Shown piece after piece: positions 18,128 through 27,337 of a stretch of DNA of 64,000 nucleotides. Source of the DNA: Pseudomonas sp. MWU13-2100 (GTDB taxonomy: Bacteria; Pseudomonadota; Gammaproteobacteria; Pseudomonadales; Pseudomonadaceae); NCBI RefSeq assembly GCF_023242365.1, contig NZ_JALLIX010000011.1:62001-126000 (forward strand), read 5' to 3'. A program made the translations under genes and the position numbers. The notes below the pieces were generated by a model. The model ran no database searches, was not told the origin of the DNA, and was given only the letters and a program-made list of their open reading frames with translations. How positions within the stretch are numbered: the stretch's first letter is position 1; each line of letters starts with the position of its first letter.

Positions 18128-19933
18128 TTAGTAGCCCAGGCTGAAGTTCTCTTCCTTCATGTCCATCAGGTTGTTCGCGCCCGACAGCATGGTTGCCACA
18201 TGAGTGCGGGTACGCGGCAGGATGCGCTGGAAGTAGAAACGCGCGGTCTGCAGCTTGGCGGTGTAGAAGCCTTCCTCGGTGGTACCCGAAGCCAGCTTCT
18301 CGGCCGCCAGGCGCGCCATGTCGGCCCAGAAGTAAGCCAGGCAGGCATAACCGGAGTACATCAGGTAGTCCACCGAAGCGGCTCCGACTTCTTCACGGTC
18401 CTTCATCGCGGCCATGCCGACTTTCATGGTCAGCTCGCCCCATTCCTTGTTGATGGCCGCCAGCGGTGCGACGAACTCGCTGACCGCTTCGTTGCCTTCG
18501 TTGGCCTGGCAGAACTTGTGGACGATCTTGGTGAAGCCCTTCAGCGCTTCACCCTGGGTCATCAACACCTTGCGACCCAGCAGGTCGAGGGCCTGGATGC
18601 CGGTGGTGCCTTCGTACAGCATCGAAATGCGGCTGTCGCGAACGTTCTGCTCCATGCCCCACTCGGCGATAAAGCCGTGACCGCCATAGATCTGCACGCC
18701 GTGGTTGGCGGCTTCGAAGCCGACTTCGGTCATGAACGCCTTGGCAATCGGGGTCATGAACGCCAGCAGGGCGTCGGCTTTCTTCTTCTCTTCTTCATCC
18801 TGGCCGTACTTGACGATGTCGACCTGCTTGGCGGTGAAGTAGACCATCGCCCGGTTGCCTTCGGCGAAGGCCTTCATGGTCAGCAGCATGCGCCGCACGT
18901 CAGGGTGCACGATGATCGGGTCGGCGGCTTTGTCCGGCGCTTTCGGCCCCGTCAGGGAACGCATCTGCAGACGCTCGCGGGCATATTTCAGGCCCCCCTG
19001 GAAACCGATCTCGGCGTGGGCCAGGCCTTGCAGCGCGGTCCCCAGGCGAGCGGTGTTCATGAAGGTGAACATGCAGTTCAGGCCCTTGTTCGGCGGGCCG
19101 ATCAGGAAACCGGTGGCCGCGTCGAAGTTCATCACGCAGGTGGCGTTGCCGTGGATACCCATCTTGTGTTCGAGGGAACCGCAGGAAACCGCATTGCGCG
19201 CACCGACGCTACCGTCGGCGTTCGGCAGGAACTTGGGCACGATGAACAGCGAAATACCCTTGGTGCCGGCCGGCGCATCCGGCAGGCGTGCCAGGACGAT
19301 ATGGACGATGTTGTCGGCCATGTCGTGCTCACCGGCCGAAATGAAGATCTTGGTGCCGCTGACCTTGTAGGAACCATCAGCCTGAGGCTCGGCCTTGGTC
19401 CGCAGCATGCCCAGGTCAGTACCACAGTGCGGCTCGGTCAGGCACATGGTGCCGGTCCACTCGCCGGAAACCAGCTTGGTCAGGTAAGCCTCTTGCTGCT
19501 CAGGGGTACCGTGTTCGGAAATGGTGTTCATCGCGCCATGGGACAGGCCCGGGTACATGCCCCACGACCAGTTGGCTTCGCCGACCATTTCGCTGACCGC
19601 CAGGCCCAGGGACTCCGGCAAGCCTTGGCCGCCGTGTTCGACGTCGTGGGCCAGGCTTGGCCAGCCGCCTTCGACGAACTGCTTGTAGGCTTCCTTGAAA
19701 CCGGTCGGTGTCTTAACGCCGGACTCGCTCCAGGTGCAGCCTTCGGTGTCGCCGACCCGATTCAACGGGGCCAGTACCTGCTCACAGAACTTGGCGCCTT
19801 CCTCAAGGATGGCGTCAACCATGTCCGGAGTAGCGTCCTGGCAAGCCGGCAGGCTCTGATAGTGCGCTTCGTAACCGAGCAGCTCGTCACGGACGAAGCG
19901 AATATCACGCAAGGGGGCCTTGTAGTCAGGCAT
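18128..19933 (-). CDS. FadE-type acyl-CoA dehydrogenase (paralogue 3), probable PsrA target
   Basis: A 601-residue acyl-CoA dehydrogenase with [37 protein letters not shown] (catalytic Glu) and the extra C-terminal domain. By position next to the biotin genes it matches P. aeruginosa FadE1 (PA0506). Two PsrA-type boxes about 60-90 bases upstream of the ATG suggest repression by PsrA relieved by long-chain fatty acids. A strong terminator ends the unit, so it is probably transcribed alone. Confidence 0.92.
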   Translation of the reverse strand: MPDYKAPLRDIRFVRDELLGYEAHYQSLPACQDATPDMVDAILEEGAKFCEQVLAPLNRVGDTEGCTWSESGVKTPTGFKEAYKQFVEGGWPSLAHDVEHGGQGLPESLGLAVSEMVGEANWSWGMYPGLSHGAMNTISEHGTPEQQEAYLTKLVSGEWTGTMCLTEPHCGTDLGMLRTKAEPQADGSYKVSGTKIFISAGEHDMADNIVHIVLARLPDAPAGTKGISLFIVPKFLPNADGSVGARNAVSCGSLEHKMGIHGNATCVMNFDAATGFLIGPPNKGLNCMFTFMNTARLGTALQGLAHAEIGFQGGLKYARERLQMRSLTGPKAPDKAADPIIVHPDVRRMLLTMKAFAEGNRAMVYFTAKQVDIVKYGQDEEEKKKADALLAFMTPIAKAFMTEVGFEAANHGVQIYGGHGFIAEWGMEQNVRDSRISMLYEGTTGIQALDLLGRKVLMTQGEALKGFTKIVHKFCQANEGNEAVSEFVAPLAAINKEWGELTMKVGMAAMKDREEVGAASVDYLMYSGYACLAYFWADMARLAAEKLASGTTEEGFYTAKLQTARFYFQRILPRTRTHVATMLSGANNLMDMKEENFSLGY

Positions 19934-19994
19934 AGCGATAAACCTCTGCTGATGAATCCTGGAATGAGCGACCGCGTCGATTTGCCACGCCGGT

Positions 19995-20021
19995 CAAACG
20001 GTTGTTTGAAACATACGTTTG
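19995..20021. promoter_or_regulatory. Double PsrA-type box
   Basis: CAAAC-GGTT-GTTTG (19995-20008) and GAAAC-ATAC-GTTTG (20008-20021) both fit the published PsrA consensus [G/C]AAAC-N2-4-GTTT[G/C] and share one base. They lie upstream of acyl-CoA dehydrogenase 3. Confidence 0.7.
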
Positions 20022-20189
20022 CGCTCAATTCTTGTCAAGTGTCGTTCATAGTCCATTTGTCATACATGGATGAAAGACGCGCAGGAAAAGGCCGGCAGCC
20101 TTGAAGGGCATCCAGGGGCGCGTCATGGAAAGAATAGTCGAGGGTAAGCCGGTGCTTATGAAACAAGGGAGAAGTTCAGGAATCGCCGC

Positions 20190-20330
20190 TGTGGCGAGCG
20201 GGCTGGTCGGAACGCCGCTCCGGGTTGCGAAGCAGCCCTAAAACCTGCGAATCCGGTGCATCGGGTAGACCGAGGCGGCCGGTTTTGCGACTGCTGCGCA
20301 GCCGAGCGTGGGCAAGCCCACTCGTCACAC
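20190..20330. repeat. Large REP-like palindrome (TGTGGCGAG type)
   Basis: Long imperfect inverted repeat of the same class as those at 50541 and 62023. It has an outer TGTGGCGAGCGGGC / GGGCAAGCCCACTCGTCACA pair and inner GAAGCAGCC / CTGCTGCGCAG arms. Confidence 0.7.
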
Positions 20331-20388
20331 ATCTCGGTCAGACTTGAGATCATTCGTCGTTGAACAGTATTGGGGTTGCCCCCCCACA

Positions 20389-20682
20389 TCAAGCGTAGGT
20401 ATCGATCAACGTACCCAGCGCCTGGTCCGAGGCCTTGGCCACCTTGGCGCCCAACTCGACCTGAAGCTTGCCCTGGGACATGTCCACCATGGTGCTCGAC
20501 AAATCTTGCTGGCTACGGTCCAGCGACAACAGCCGGTTGACCTGGGTATCGGACGACTGGCTCTTCAGCGAGCGCTCGGCAATGGTATCGGCCACCTGGC
20601 TGGCCGACTGATCGACGCGATTCTGCCCGGTCCGAATAGTGCTCAGACCGGCATACAGAGCGGTATTTCCTGAGATTTCCAT
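20389..20682 (-). CDS. Conserved small helical protein (PA0505-like position)
   Basis: A 97-residue soluble protein of unknown function. The N-terminus MEISGNTALYAGLSTIRTGQ resembles the first helix of flagellar rod/hook proteins, but the rest (NRVDQSASQVADTIAERS, MVDMSQGKLQVELGAKVAKA) is only a predicted helical bundle without secretion or hook domains. The ATG at 20682 is used; a TTG lies two codons upstream. It sits between bioD and the dehydrogenase genes, where P. aeruginosa has the uncharacterised PA0505. Convergence or co-transcription with bioD is uncertain. Confidence 0.65.
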   Translation of the reverse strand: MEISGNTALYAGLSTIRTGQNRVDQSASQVADTIAERSLKSQSSDTQVNRLLSLDRSQQDLSSTMVDMSQGKLQVELGAKVAKASDQALGTLIDTYA

Positions 20683-20833
20683 GGGCAAACTCGACTGGAG
20701 ACAGAATCGACAGTCTGCATTTAACCAGACCCGTCAAAGAAACACCCGTCAAAAACAATAATGGCAGATTGCCTGTTGATAGCCAGAGTCTTAGGGTCAC
20801 ATCAATCAGCCCGCAGACACCGTGGCGCGGCGC

Positions 20834-21514
20834 CTAGTCCAGCAGGTCCAGTTGCAGGTACTGCGCCACGGCTCCGGCGCTCGCCGCCTTGAGCCTCGGC
20901 ACCCGCCCCAGGCAAGGTGCCGGCAGGCGTTCGGCGAGGGTTGCGAGGTTCTCCTCCAGGCGCGATGTCTTCGGATCGATGATATTGGCGACCCAGCCGG
21001 CCAGTTGCAGCCCATCGCGGTCGATGGCTTCGGCGGTCAGCAGGGCATGGCTGATACACCCCAGGCGCACGCCCACCACCAGGATCACCGGCAAGGCCAG
21101 CGCCTGGGCCAGATCCGACAGGCTGGCCTGCTCCGCCAACGGCACCCGCCAGCCCCCGGCCCCCTCTATCAGGGTGAAATCGGCCTGCCTGGCCAATACT
21201 TGCCGCATCGGTCCCAGCAAGGACGCCACGGTCAACTTCACCCCAGCCTCGCGTGCGGCCAGATGCGGAGCGATTGCCGGCTCGAAGGCCACCGGATTGA
21301 CCTCGGCATAGGTCAGCGGCAGCGAACATTCTGCCAACAACGCCAGGGCATCGGCGTTGCGCAGCCCCTCGGGCGTCACCTCGCAGCCGGACGCCACCGG
21401 CTTGCCCGCCGCGGTGCTCAGGCCAGCCTGACGGGCCGCGTGCAACAAGCCCGCGGCAATCGTGGTCTTGCCCACGTCGGTGTCGGTGCCGGTAATGAAA
21501 TAGGCAGCACTCAT
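20834..21514 (-). CDS. bioD: Dethiobiotin synthetase
   Basis: ATP-dependent carboxylase (226 residues) that closes the ureido ring of 7,8-diaminononanoate to give dethiobiotin, the penultimate biotin step. The P-loop [20 protein letters not shown] (residues 6-25) and KPVASGCE, the substrate-side segment, are clear. Its start overlaps the bioC stop (ATGA at 21511-21514). It is the last gene of the set bioB-bioF-bioH-bioC-bioD. Confidence 0.95.
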   Translation of the reverse strand: MSAAYFITGTDTDVGKTTIAAGLLHAARQAGLSTAAGKPVASGCEVTPEGLRNADALALLAECSLPLTYAEVNPVAFEPAIAPHLAAREAGVKLTVASLLGPMRQVLARQADFTLIEGAGGWRVPLAEQASLSDLAQALALPVILVVGVRLGCISHALLTAEAIDRDGLQLAGWVANIIDPKTSRLEENLATLAERLPAPCLGRVPRLKAASAGAVAQYLQLDLLD

Positions 21515-22323
21515 AGCGGTTTCTCCAGAATCGCGTAGACCACCTGATAGGTCGCCGGCAGCCCCTCGGCCTGGCGAAACCGTTCATAGGCCTGCATCAA
21601 CCCGAGAATCCGTGCCCGCCCGGTCAAACCGCCCGGTCGGCCAGGATTGAGGTTATGCGCGCCCAGCGCCTTGAGCTCATGGGTCAGGCTGCGCACATCA
21701 GGGTAGTGCAGTACCTGCGGTCGGCTTTCCAGGCTGACCACGCGCAAACCGCTGTCTCGGCACAGTTGTTGATAGTCGCTGAACAGCCGGAAGCGGTTGA
21801 CATGCACCAGGCCATCCACCGTCCGCCAGCTTTCCCGCAGCTCGTACAGGGTGCCGACACACAGGCTGGCAAAGGCCATCACCCCACCCGGGCGCAATAC
21901 CCGATGGGCCTCGCCGAGTACCGCGGCAAAATCGGCGCACCATTGTACCGCCAGGCTGGAGAACACCAGGTCGCAGCTAGCGGCCTGTAATGGCAGGCGC
22001 TCGGCGTCCCCGGCGACAAAGTGCCGGGCACCGCCCAAGGGACGGGCGTGCTCCAGCATGCCCTGGGCAATATCCAGCGCCACGCCTTCGCCCTGGTCGA
22101 AGCGAACGCCCAGGGCCCGGCTGAAATAGCCGGTGCCACACCCCATGTCGAGCCAACGGGATGGGTGCAACGAGACCGGCAAGCGCCCGAGCAACTCATG
22201 ACCGACATCGCGCTGCAATTGGGCGACGCTGTCATAGCTGGCCGCCGCGCGGGAAAACGAGGCAGCCACCTGACGCTTGTCGGGCAGACCGCCGGGCAAG
22301 ACAGGATGGGAAAGATCAGTCAT
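21511..22323 (-). CDS. bioC: Malonyl-ACP/CoA O-methyltransferase
   Basis: SAM-dependent methyltransferase (270 residues) that esterifies the free carboxyl of malonyl-ACP/CoA so that fatty-acid synthase can build the pimeloyl chain. The SAM motif I is [31 protein letters not shown] at the N-terminus is typical of BioC. The start [11 protein letters not shown] at 22323 overlaps the end of bioH by 8 bases; a longer frame would run further into bioH. Product is passed to BioH after chain extension. Confidence 0.93.
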   Translation of the reverse strand: MTDLSHPVLPGGLPDKRQVAASFSRAAASYDSVAQLQRDVGHELLGRLPVSLHPSRWLDMGCGTGYFSRALGVRFDQGEGVALDIAQGMLEHARPLGGARHFVAGDAERLPLQAASCDLVFSSLAVQWCADFAAVLGEAHRVLRPGGVMAFASLCVGTLYELRESWRTVDGLVHVNRFRLFSDYQQLCRDSGLRVVSLESRPQVLHYPDVRSLTHELKALGAHNLNPGRPGGLTGRARILGLMQAYERFRQAEGLPATYQVVYAILEKPL

Positions 22324-23047
22324 CACCGGACTCATGCAAAAAGGCCTGGACAGCCCCGGCCACTCCATGGGGGTCATCCAGTAGGAAAGCGTGGCCGGCC
22401 TGTTCGATCAGGCCGATTTCGACATCCGGCAGCAACGCCAGCAATTCACTGGCGGCCTCGGCCGGCACCAGGCCATCCTGGCCGGCGAACAGGTGCAGTT
22501 GCGGACCACGATAGGCTTGCAGGGCAGGCCGGGTATCCAGTTGTGCCAGCACCTCCAGCCCGTTCAACAGAACGGATGGCGCGGTATTCGGCGCACCGGC
22601 CAGGAGCAGTCGCGCCTGTCCACGCGGGTCCGCCGAACCCTGGGCACAGAGCAGGCTGAAACGCTTGAGGGTCGCTTGCGGATCGGCGCGACAGCCGGCC
22701 AGGAACAGGTCGAAGGTGTCATTCGCCATGGCCCCGGACCAGCCGTCACTCACCACGAAACACGGGTTGCTCGCCAGGGTCAACAGACCGCAGCAGCGGT
22801 CGCCGCGACGGGCCGCCAGCGCCGAGGCCAGCATGCCGCCCAAGGACCAGCCACCCAGCCAGGTGTTGTCCGGCACGGTCGCATCCAGTTCGTCGAGCCA
22901 CTCGTCGGGGTCACCGCAAGCCAGTTCCGGCAAAGGTTCGATTTCCACCCGCAAGTGCTCATCCAGCCCGCGCAAGGCGGCGGCCAGGGGTTCCAGCGGC
23001 GAGATACCGAGACCCCAACCGGGCAACAGGATCAGACGATCACGCAT
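22316..23047 (-). CDS. bioH: Pimeloyl-ACP methyl ester carboxylesterase
   Basis: An alpha/beta-hydrolase of 243 residues that removes the methyl group from pimeloyl-ACP methyl ester, ending chain building. The nucleophile Ser is in [10 protein letters not shown], the oxyanion segment LLPGWGLG is at the N-terminus, and the catalytic His is in [11 protein letters not shown]. The start at 23047 ([12 protein letters not shown]) overlaps the bioF stop by 8 bases, and its end overlaps bioC, indicating tight translational coupling. Confidence 0.92.
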   Translation of the reverse strand: MRDRLILLPGWGLGISPLEPLAAALRGLDEHLRVEIEPLPELACGDPDEWLDELDATVPDNTWLGGWSLGGMLASALAARRGDRCCGLLTLASNPCFVVSDGWSGAMANDTFDLFLAGCRADPQATLKRFSLLCAQGSADPRGQARLLLAGAPNTAPSVLLNGLEVLAQLDTRPALQAYRGPQLHLFAGQDGLVPAEAASELLALLPDVEIGLIEQAGHAFLLDDPHGVAGAVQAFLHESGDD

Positions 23048-24230
23048 GGTTTGGCTCCACGGGATCAAAGGGGCCCAACCGGCTGAAACACGCAGCCAGC
23101 CCCTCTAACAATAGCTGCACCTGCGCCTCGCTGTGGGCCGCGGACAGGGTCACCCGCAGCCGGGCACTACCCGCCGGGACGGTCGGCGGACGAATCGCCG
23201 TGACCATCAGCCCGCGCTCACGCAATAGCTGCGCGAACTGCAGTGCCCGGCCGCTGTCGCCGATCAGGATCGGCTGGATCGGGGTGAAACTGTCCATCAG
23301 GGTCAGGCCGATTTGCTCCGCACCCCGGCGGAACTGGCGAATCAGCCCATTCAGGTGCTCGCGCCGCCAGTGCTCGCTACGTAACAGCTCCAGGCTCTTC
23401 AAGGTCGCACAGGCCAGGGCCGGTGGTTGGCTGGTGGTATAGATGTAGGGCCGGGCGAACTGGATCAGGCTTTCGATCAACTCTTCACTGCCGGCGACAA
23501 AGGCGCCTGACGTGCCGAAGGCCTTGCCCAGGGTACCGACCAGCACCGGCACGTCTTCCTGGCTCAAGCCGAAATGCTCGACAATGCCGCCGCCATTAGC
23601 CCCCAGGGGGCCGAAACCGTGGGCATCGTCGACCATCAGCCAGGCGCCCTTGGCCCGCGCCTCACGGGCCAGGGCCGGCAAGTCGGCCAGGTCGCCGTCC
23701 ATGCTGAAGACCCCGTCGGTGACCACCAGGGTATTTCCGCTGGCTTTCTCCAGGCGCTTGGCGAGGCTGACGGCGTCGTTGTGCAGATAACGGTTGAAGC
23801 GTGCCCCCGAGAGCAAGCCGGCATCCAGCAGCGACGCATGGTTGAGACGGTCCTCCAGCACCGTGTCGCCCTGCCCCACCAACGCTGTGACCGCACCAAG
23901 GTTGGCCATGTAGCCAGTGGTGAACAACAACGCACGTGGCCGGCCGGTGAGATCGGCCAGGGCCTCTTCCAGGGCGTGATGCGGCCCGCTGTGACCGATC
24001 ACCAGGTGCGAGGCACCGCCGCCGACACCCCAGCGCGCCGCGCCGGCCTGCCAGGCTTCGATGACCTGCGGATGATTGGCCAGGCCCAGGTAGTCGTTGT
24101 TACAGAAGGCCAGCAGGGGCTGGCCATCGACCACCACATGCGGGCCTTGCGGACTCTCCAGCAGCGGGCGCTGGCGATAGAGGTTTTCGGCACGCCGGGC
24201 GGACAACCGGGCAGCGAGATCGAAGGACAT
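23040..24230 (-). CDS. bioF: 8-amino-7-oxononanoate synthase
   Basis: PLP enzyme (396 residues) that condenses pimeloyl-ACP (or CoA) with L-alanine to 8-amino-7-oxononanoate. The cofactor lysine lies in [17 protein letters not shown]; other family segments are [13 protein letters not shown] and [18 protein letters not shown] 24230 ([20 protein letters not shown]) was chosen over the long upstream extension, which reads through a REP element. bioB lies upstream across that REP element. Confidence 0.95.
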   Translation of the reverse strand: MSFDLAARLSARRAENLYRQRPLLESPQGPHVVVDGQPLLAFCNNDYLGLANHPQVIEAWQAGAARWGVGGGASHLVIGHSGPHHALEEALADLTGRPRALLFTTGYMANLGAVTALVGQGDTVLEDRLNHASLLDAGLLSGARFNRYLHNDAVSLAKRLEKASGNTLVVTDGVFSMDGDLADLPALAREARAKGAWLMVDDAHGFGPLGANGGGIVEHFGLSQEDVPVLVGTLGKAFGTSGAFVAGSEELIESLIQFARPYIYTTSQPPALACATLKSLELLRSEHWRREHLNGLIRQFRRGAEQIGLTLMDSFTPIQPILIGDSGRALQFAQLLRERGLMVTAIRPPTVPAGSARLRVTLSAAHSEAQVQLLLEGLAACFSRLGPFDPVEPNHA

Positions 24231-24271
24231 TGGAGCCTCGCAGATGCGATCCGAAGAACACCGCTCGGCTA

Positions 24272-24345
24272 TGTGGGAGCAGGATTGATCCGCGAAGCTT
24301 CTGGCGATCTCGAGGACGCCTTCGCGGATGAATCCTGCTCCCACA
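24272..24345. repeat. REP pair between bioF and bioB
   Basis: TGTGGGAGCAGGATTGATCCGC and its inverted copy GCGGATGAATCCTGCTCCCACA flank a 30-base spacer. It may affect the relative levels of bioB and the downstream bio genes. Confidence 0.8.
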
Positions 24346-24380
24346 AGGCCGAGCGGTGCCCTGGGTGAAAACAGGGCAGA

Positions 24381-25436
24381 TCAAACAGCGGCGTTGTAGA
24401 ACTGCTCGCTGCTCTTTTGCTCCACCAGGGCCTGCTCGATGGCCGCCTGGTGCACTTCGTCAGCGTGCTCTTCACGAGCCTCGGGGAGGATGCCCAGGCG
24501 CGCGAACAACTGCATGTCCTTGTCAGCCTGCGGGTTGGCGGTGGTCAGCAATTTATCGCCGTAGAAGATCGAGTTCGCACCGGCAAAGAACGCCAGGGCC
24601 TGCATCTGGTCGTTCATCGCTTCGCGGCCGGCCGACAGGCGGACGTGGGATTGCGGCATCAGGATCCGCGCCACGGCGAGCATGCGGATGAAATCGAACG
24701 GATCGACGTCATCGGCATTTTCCAGCGGTGTACCGGCGACCTTGACCAGCATGTTGATCGGCACCGATTCCGGGTGTTCCGGCAGGTTTGCCAGCTGGAT
24801 CAGCAGCCCGGCGCGGTCGTCGAGGGACTCACCCATGCCGAGGATACCGCCGGAGCAGATCTTCATCCCGGCATCGCGGACATAGGCCAGGGTCTCCAGA
24901 CGCTCGCTGTAGGTGCGGGTAGTGATGATGCTGCCGTAGAACTCCGGCGAGGTGTCGAGGTTGTGGTTGTAGTAGTCGAGGCCGGCATCGGCCAGGGCGG
25001 CGGTCTGCTCCTGGTCGAGCTTGCCCAGGGTCATGCAGGTTTCCAGGCCCATGGCCTTCACCCCTTTGACCATCTGCAACACGTAGGGCATGTCCTTGGC
25101 CGACGGGTGTTTCCACGCCGCGCCCATGCAGAAGCGGGTCGAACCGATGGCCTTGGCCCGGGCGGCCTCCTCCAGCACCTTCTGCACTTCCATCAGTTTT
25201 TCTTTTTCCAGCCCGGTGTTGTAGTGGCCGGACTGCGGGCAGTACTTGCAGTCTTCCGGGCAGGCGCCGGTCTTGATCGACAGCAGGGTCGACACTTGCA
25301 CGCGATTGGCGTCGAAGTGCGCGCGGTGCACGGTCTGGGCCTGGAACAGCAGGTCATTGAACGGCTGGACGAACAGAGCCTTGGCCTCGGCCAAAGACCA
25401 ATCGTGACGCAAAGTGGCGGTGATGCTGGCGCTCAT
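24381..25436 (-). CDS. bioB: Biotin synthase
   Basis: Radical-SAM enzyme (351 residues) that inserts sulfur into dethiobiotin. The [4Fe-4S]/SAM motif [10 protein letters not shown] follows LLSIKTGA; the second-cluster cysteine and arginine region ([19 protein letters not shown]) is also visible. ATG 25436 ([20 protein letters not shown]) was chosen over a longer frame because family members start here. First gene of the biotin set; a BirA-type operator lies about 100 bases upstream. Confidence 0.96.
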   Translation of the reverse strand: MSASITATLRHDWSLAEAKALFVQPFNDLLFQAQTVHRAHFDANRVQVSTLLSIKTGACPEDCKYCPQSGHYNTGLEKEKLMEVQKVLEEAARAKAIGSTRFCMGAAWKHPSAKDMPYVLQMVKGVKAMGLETCMTLGKLDQEQTAALADAGLDYYNHNLDTSPEFYGSIITTRTYSERLETLAYVRDAGMKICSGGILGMGESLDDRAGLLIQLANLPEHPESVPINMLVKVAGTPLENADDVDPFDFIRMLAVARILMPQSHVRLSAGREAMNDQMQALAFFAGANSIFYGDKLLTTANPQADKDMQLFARLGILPEAREEHADEVHQAAIEQALVEQKSSEQFYNAAV

Positions 25437-25530
25437 CGGCGGAGTTCCTTGTTTTATGCTGGGCAAGCGGCCGGGGCAAAGGAATACCCACAGACGCGAC
25501 ACGGATGCTCGGCATATTTAAGGAAGACGC

Positions 25531-26268
25531 ATGCACTGTCAACCACGATACACAGGACCGGTTTACATCTGGTTAAAAAACAAACAAATTTGCTTGTTGT
25601 GCGATGAAGCCACTGACACACCCCATCCTATCTGTACACCCTGCGAGAGCGAGTTGCCCTGGCTGATGGAGTCGTGCCAGATCTGCGCCCTGCCCTTGGC
25701 CGCGGCGGGACTGAGCTGTGGAGAGTGCCTCAAGCAGCCCCCGGCTTTCGAGCAAGTGATTGCGCCCTGGACCTACCGCTTCCCGCTGGACAGCCTGATC
25801 ACCCGTTTCAAGCACCAGAGCCAATGGCCACTGGGGCGTCTGCTGGGTGAATTGCTTGCCCAGGCCCTGCGCGAGCGCTTCGACAATGGCCTGCCGCGAC
25901 CGGACCTGCTGCTGCCGGTGCCCATGGCGACCCGACGCCTGCGTCAACGGGGTTACAACCAGGCGGCGATGCTGGCGACGTGGCTGAGCCAGAACCTGGA
26001 AATCTCCGCAGATGAACACCTTTTGCTGCGAGTTCAGCACACCATCGCGCAACAGGAACTGGATGCCAGGGCTCGCCGACGCAACCTGTTGAACGCCTTT
26101 GCCTTGGCGCCCGGTGCGCAGGTCGAAGGCCTGCACCTGGCGCTGGTGGACGATGTGCTGACCACCGGTGCTACTGCCGAAAGCCTGGCCCGATTGCTGA
26201 TGAAGGAAGGTGCGCGACGGGTCGATGTCTACTGCCTGGCGCGGACACCCAGCCCGGAAAGCCGCTAG
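25531..26268 (+). CDS. comF: ComF-family phosphoribosyltransferase-like protein
   Basis: A 245-residue protein with an N-terminal zinc-ribbon-like cysteine set (CLLCDEATDTPHPICTPC, CQICALPLAAAGLSCGEC) and a C-terminal PRT fold. The PRPP-binding loop is ALVDDVLTTGATAESLAR. ComF proteins support DNA uptake in competent bacteria, although the enzymatic role is not established. The start codon is supported by AAGGA 7 bases upstream. The first codons contain the BirA-type operator that also serves bioB. Confidence 0.9.
   Translation: MHCQPRYTGPVYIWLKNKQICLLCDEATDTPHPICTPCESELPWLMESCQICALPLAAAGLSCGECLKQPPAFEQVIAPWTYRFPLDSLITRFKHQSQWPLGRLLGELLAQALRERFDNGLPRPDLLLPVPMATRRLRQRGYNQAAMLATWLSQNLEISADEHLLLRVQHTIAQQELDARARRRNLLNAFALAPGAQVEGLHLALVDDVLTTGATAESLARLLMKEGARRVDVYCLARTPSPESR
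25537..25567. promoter_or_regulatory. BirA-type biotin operator
   Basis: TGTCAACC, a 15-base spacer and GGTTTACA match the Gram-negative BirA operator consensus TTGTAAACC-N14/15-GGTTTACAA, apart from one internal C and the outer bases. It lies between the divergent bioB and comF, inside codons 3-13 of comF. Confidence 0.75.
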
Positions 26269-26414
26269 CCGTCCCAGGGACACCAGCAAAACCCGTGGCG
26301 AGCCGGCTTATCAGTCAGTCAAGCAAATTCGAAACAGAGCGCGGTCTTGTGGCTTGACGTCGAAGTCAGCGGGAGGCACCTTGCCCAATACCCCCGCGAC
26401 CCGAAGTCCGCCCC

Positions 26415-27179
26415 ATGTCCCTGCCCGTCCTGTTGACCCAACACATCGTCCGCCGCCCGCAGCGCATCGCCCTGCTGCAACATATCGCCGAACAGGGCTC
26501 GATCACCCGCGCCGCGAAAAGTGCCGGCCTGAGCTACAAAGCGGCCTGGGACGCCATCGACGAGTTGAACAACCTGGCACAGAAACCCCTGGTAGAACGT
26601 AGCGTCGGCGGCAAGGGCGGCGGTGGCGCAAAGTTGTCCGCCGAGGGCGAACGGGTGCTGCGTCTTTACCAACGGTTGCAAACTATCCAGGCCCAGGTCC
26701 TCGCGGCCGCCGAAGACAGCGGCGACCTCGACCTGCTTGGCCGCCTGATGCTGCGCACCAGCGCCCGTAACCAACTCCACGGCACCGTGCAGGACATCAC
26801 CAGCCAAGGACGCAACGACCTCGTGCGCCTGGCCTTGGCCGGAGGGCTCACGCTGCGGGCGCAGATCACCCATGACAGCACCCTGCGCCTGGAGTTGGAG
26901 AGCGGCACCGAAGTAGTCGCCCTGATCAAGGCCGGTTGGCTGGAATTGGATGCAATCGGGCAGCCGGCAAAATCTGGACACAATTCTCTGGCCGGTCAAA
27001 TCGAGGAAATTTCCGCGGATGACGACGGACCTTCGCAAGTCAGGATCGCGCTGGCGAACGGACAAACGCTCTGTGCGCTGGCAGCACCGGAGCAGATAAA
27101 AAATCTCGACCTGGGGGTCGGAAGCCCGGTGCAGACGGTGTTTGCGCCGTCCCTGGTGATTCTGGGCACACCGGTATGA
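26415..27179 (+). CDS. modE: ModE-type molybdate-responsive regulator
   Basis: A 254-residue regulator with an N-terminal LysR-like winged helix (ALLQHIAEQGSITRAAKSAG, then LSYKAAWDAIDELNNLAQKP) and two C-terminal molybdate-binding Mop/TOBE repeats (TSARNQLHGTVQDI; SGHNSLAGQIEEI). With molybdate bound, ModE proteins repress the mod transporter and adjust molybdoenzyme genes. No mod transport genes are adjacent. No strong ribosome site is visible before the ATG. Confidence 0.92.
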   Translation: MSLPVLLTQHIVRRPQRIALLQHIAEQGSITRAAKSAGLSYKAAWDAIDELNNLAQKPLVERSVGGKGGGGAKLSAEGERVLRLYQRLQTIQAQVLAAAEDSGDLDLLGRLMLRTSARNQLHGTVQDITSQGRNDLVRLALAGGLTLRAQITHDSTLRLELESGTEVVALIKAGWLELDAIGQPAKSGHNSLAGQIEEISADDDGPSQVRIALANGQTLCALAAPEQIKNLDLGVGSPVQTVFAPSLVILGTPV

Positions 27180-27180
27180 G

Positions 27181-27249
27181 GCCATCGCCAGCAAGCCGTC
27201 TCCTACAGAAGAGCGCATACCCCCTGTAGGAGCAGGCTTGCCGGCGATC
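27181..27249. repeat. REP pair after modE
   Basis: GCCATCGCCAGCAAGCCGTC-TCCTACA and the inverted TGTAGGAGCAGGCTTGCCGGCGA, with a spacer of about 20 bases. Confidence 0.8.
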
Positions 27250-27337
27250 GATCACGCAGCGATCCCCCGCTTTTCCTGCAACAAATCCGTCACAGTGCAT
27301 TACTAAGGTGAGCCCCTGACCCGCAGGGAGCCTGATC

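Noticed and set aside
27250..27337. Pho box upstream of the PhoX-like gene
   Set aside because: CCGTCAC and CATTAC fragments are too far from the paired CTGTCAT-type consensus.
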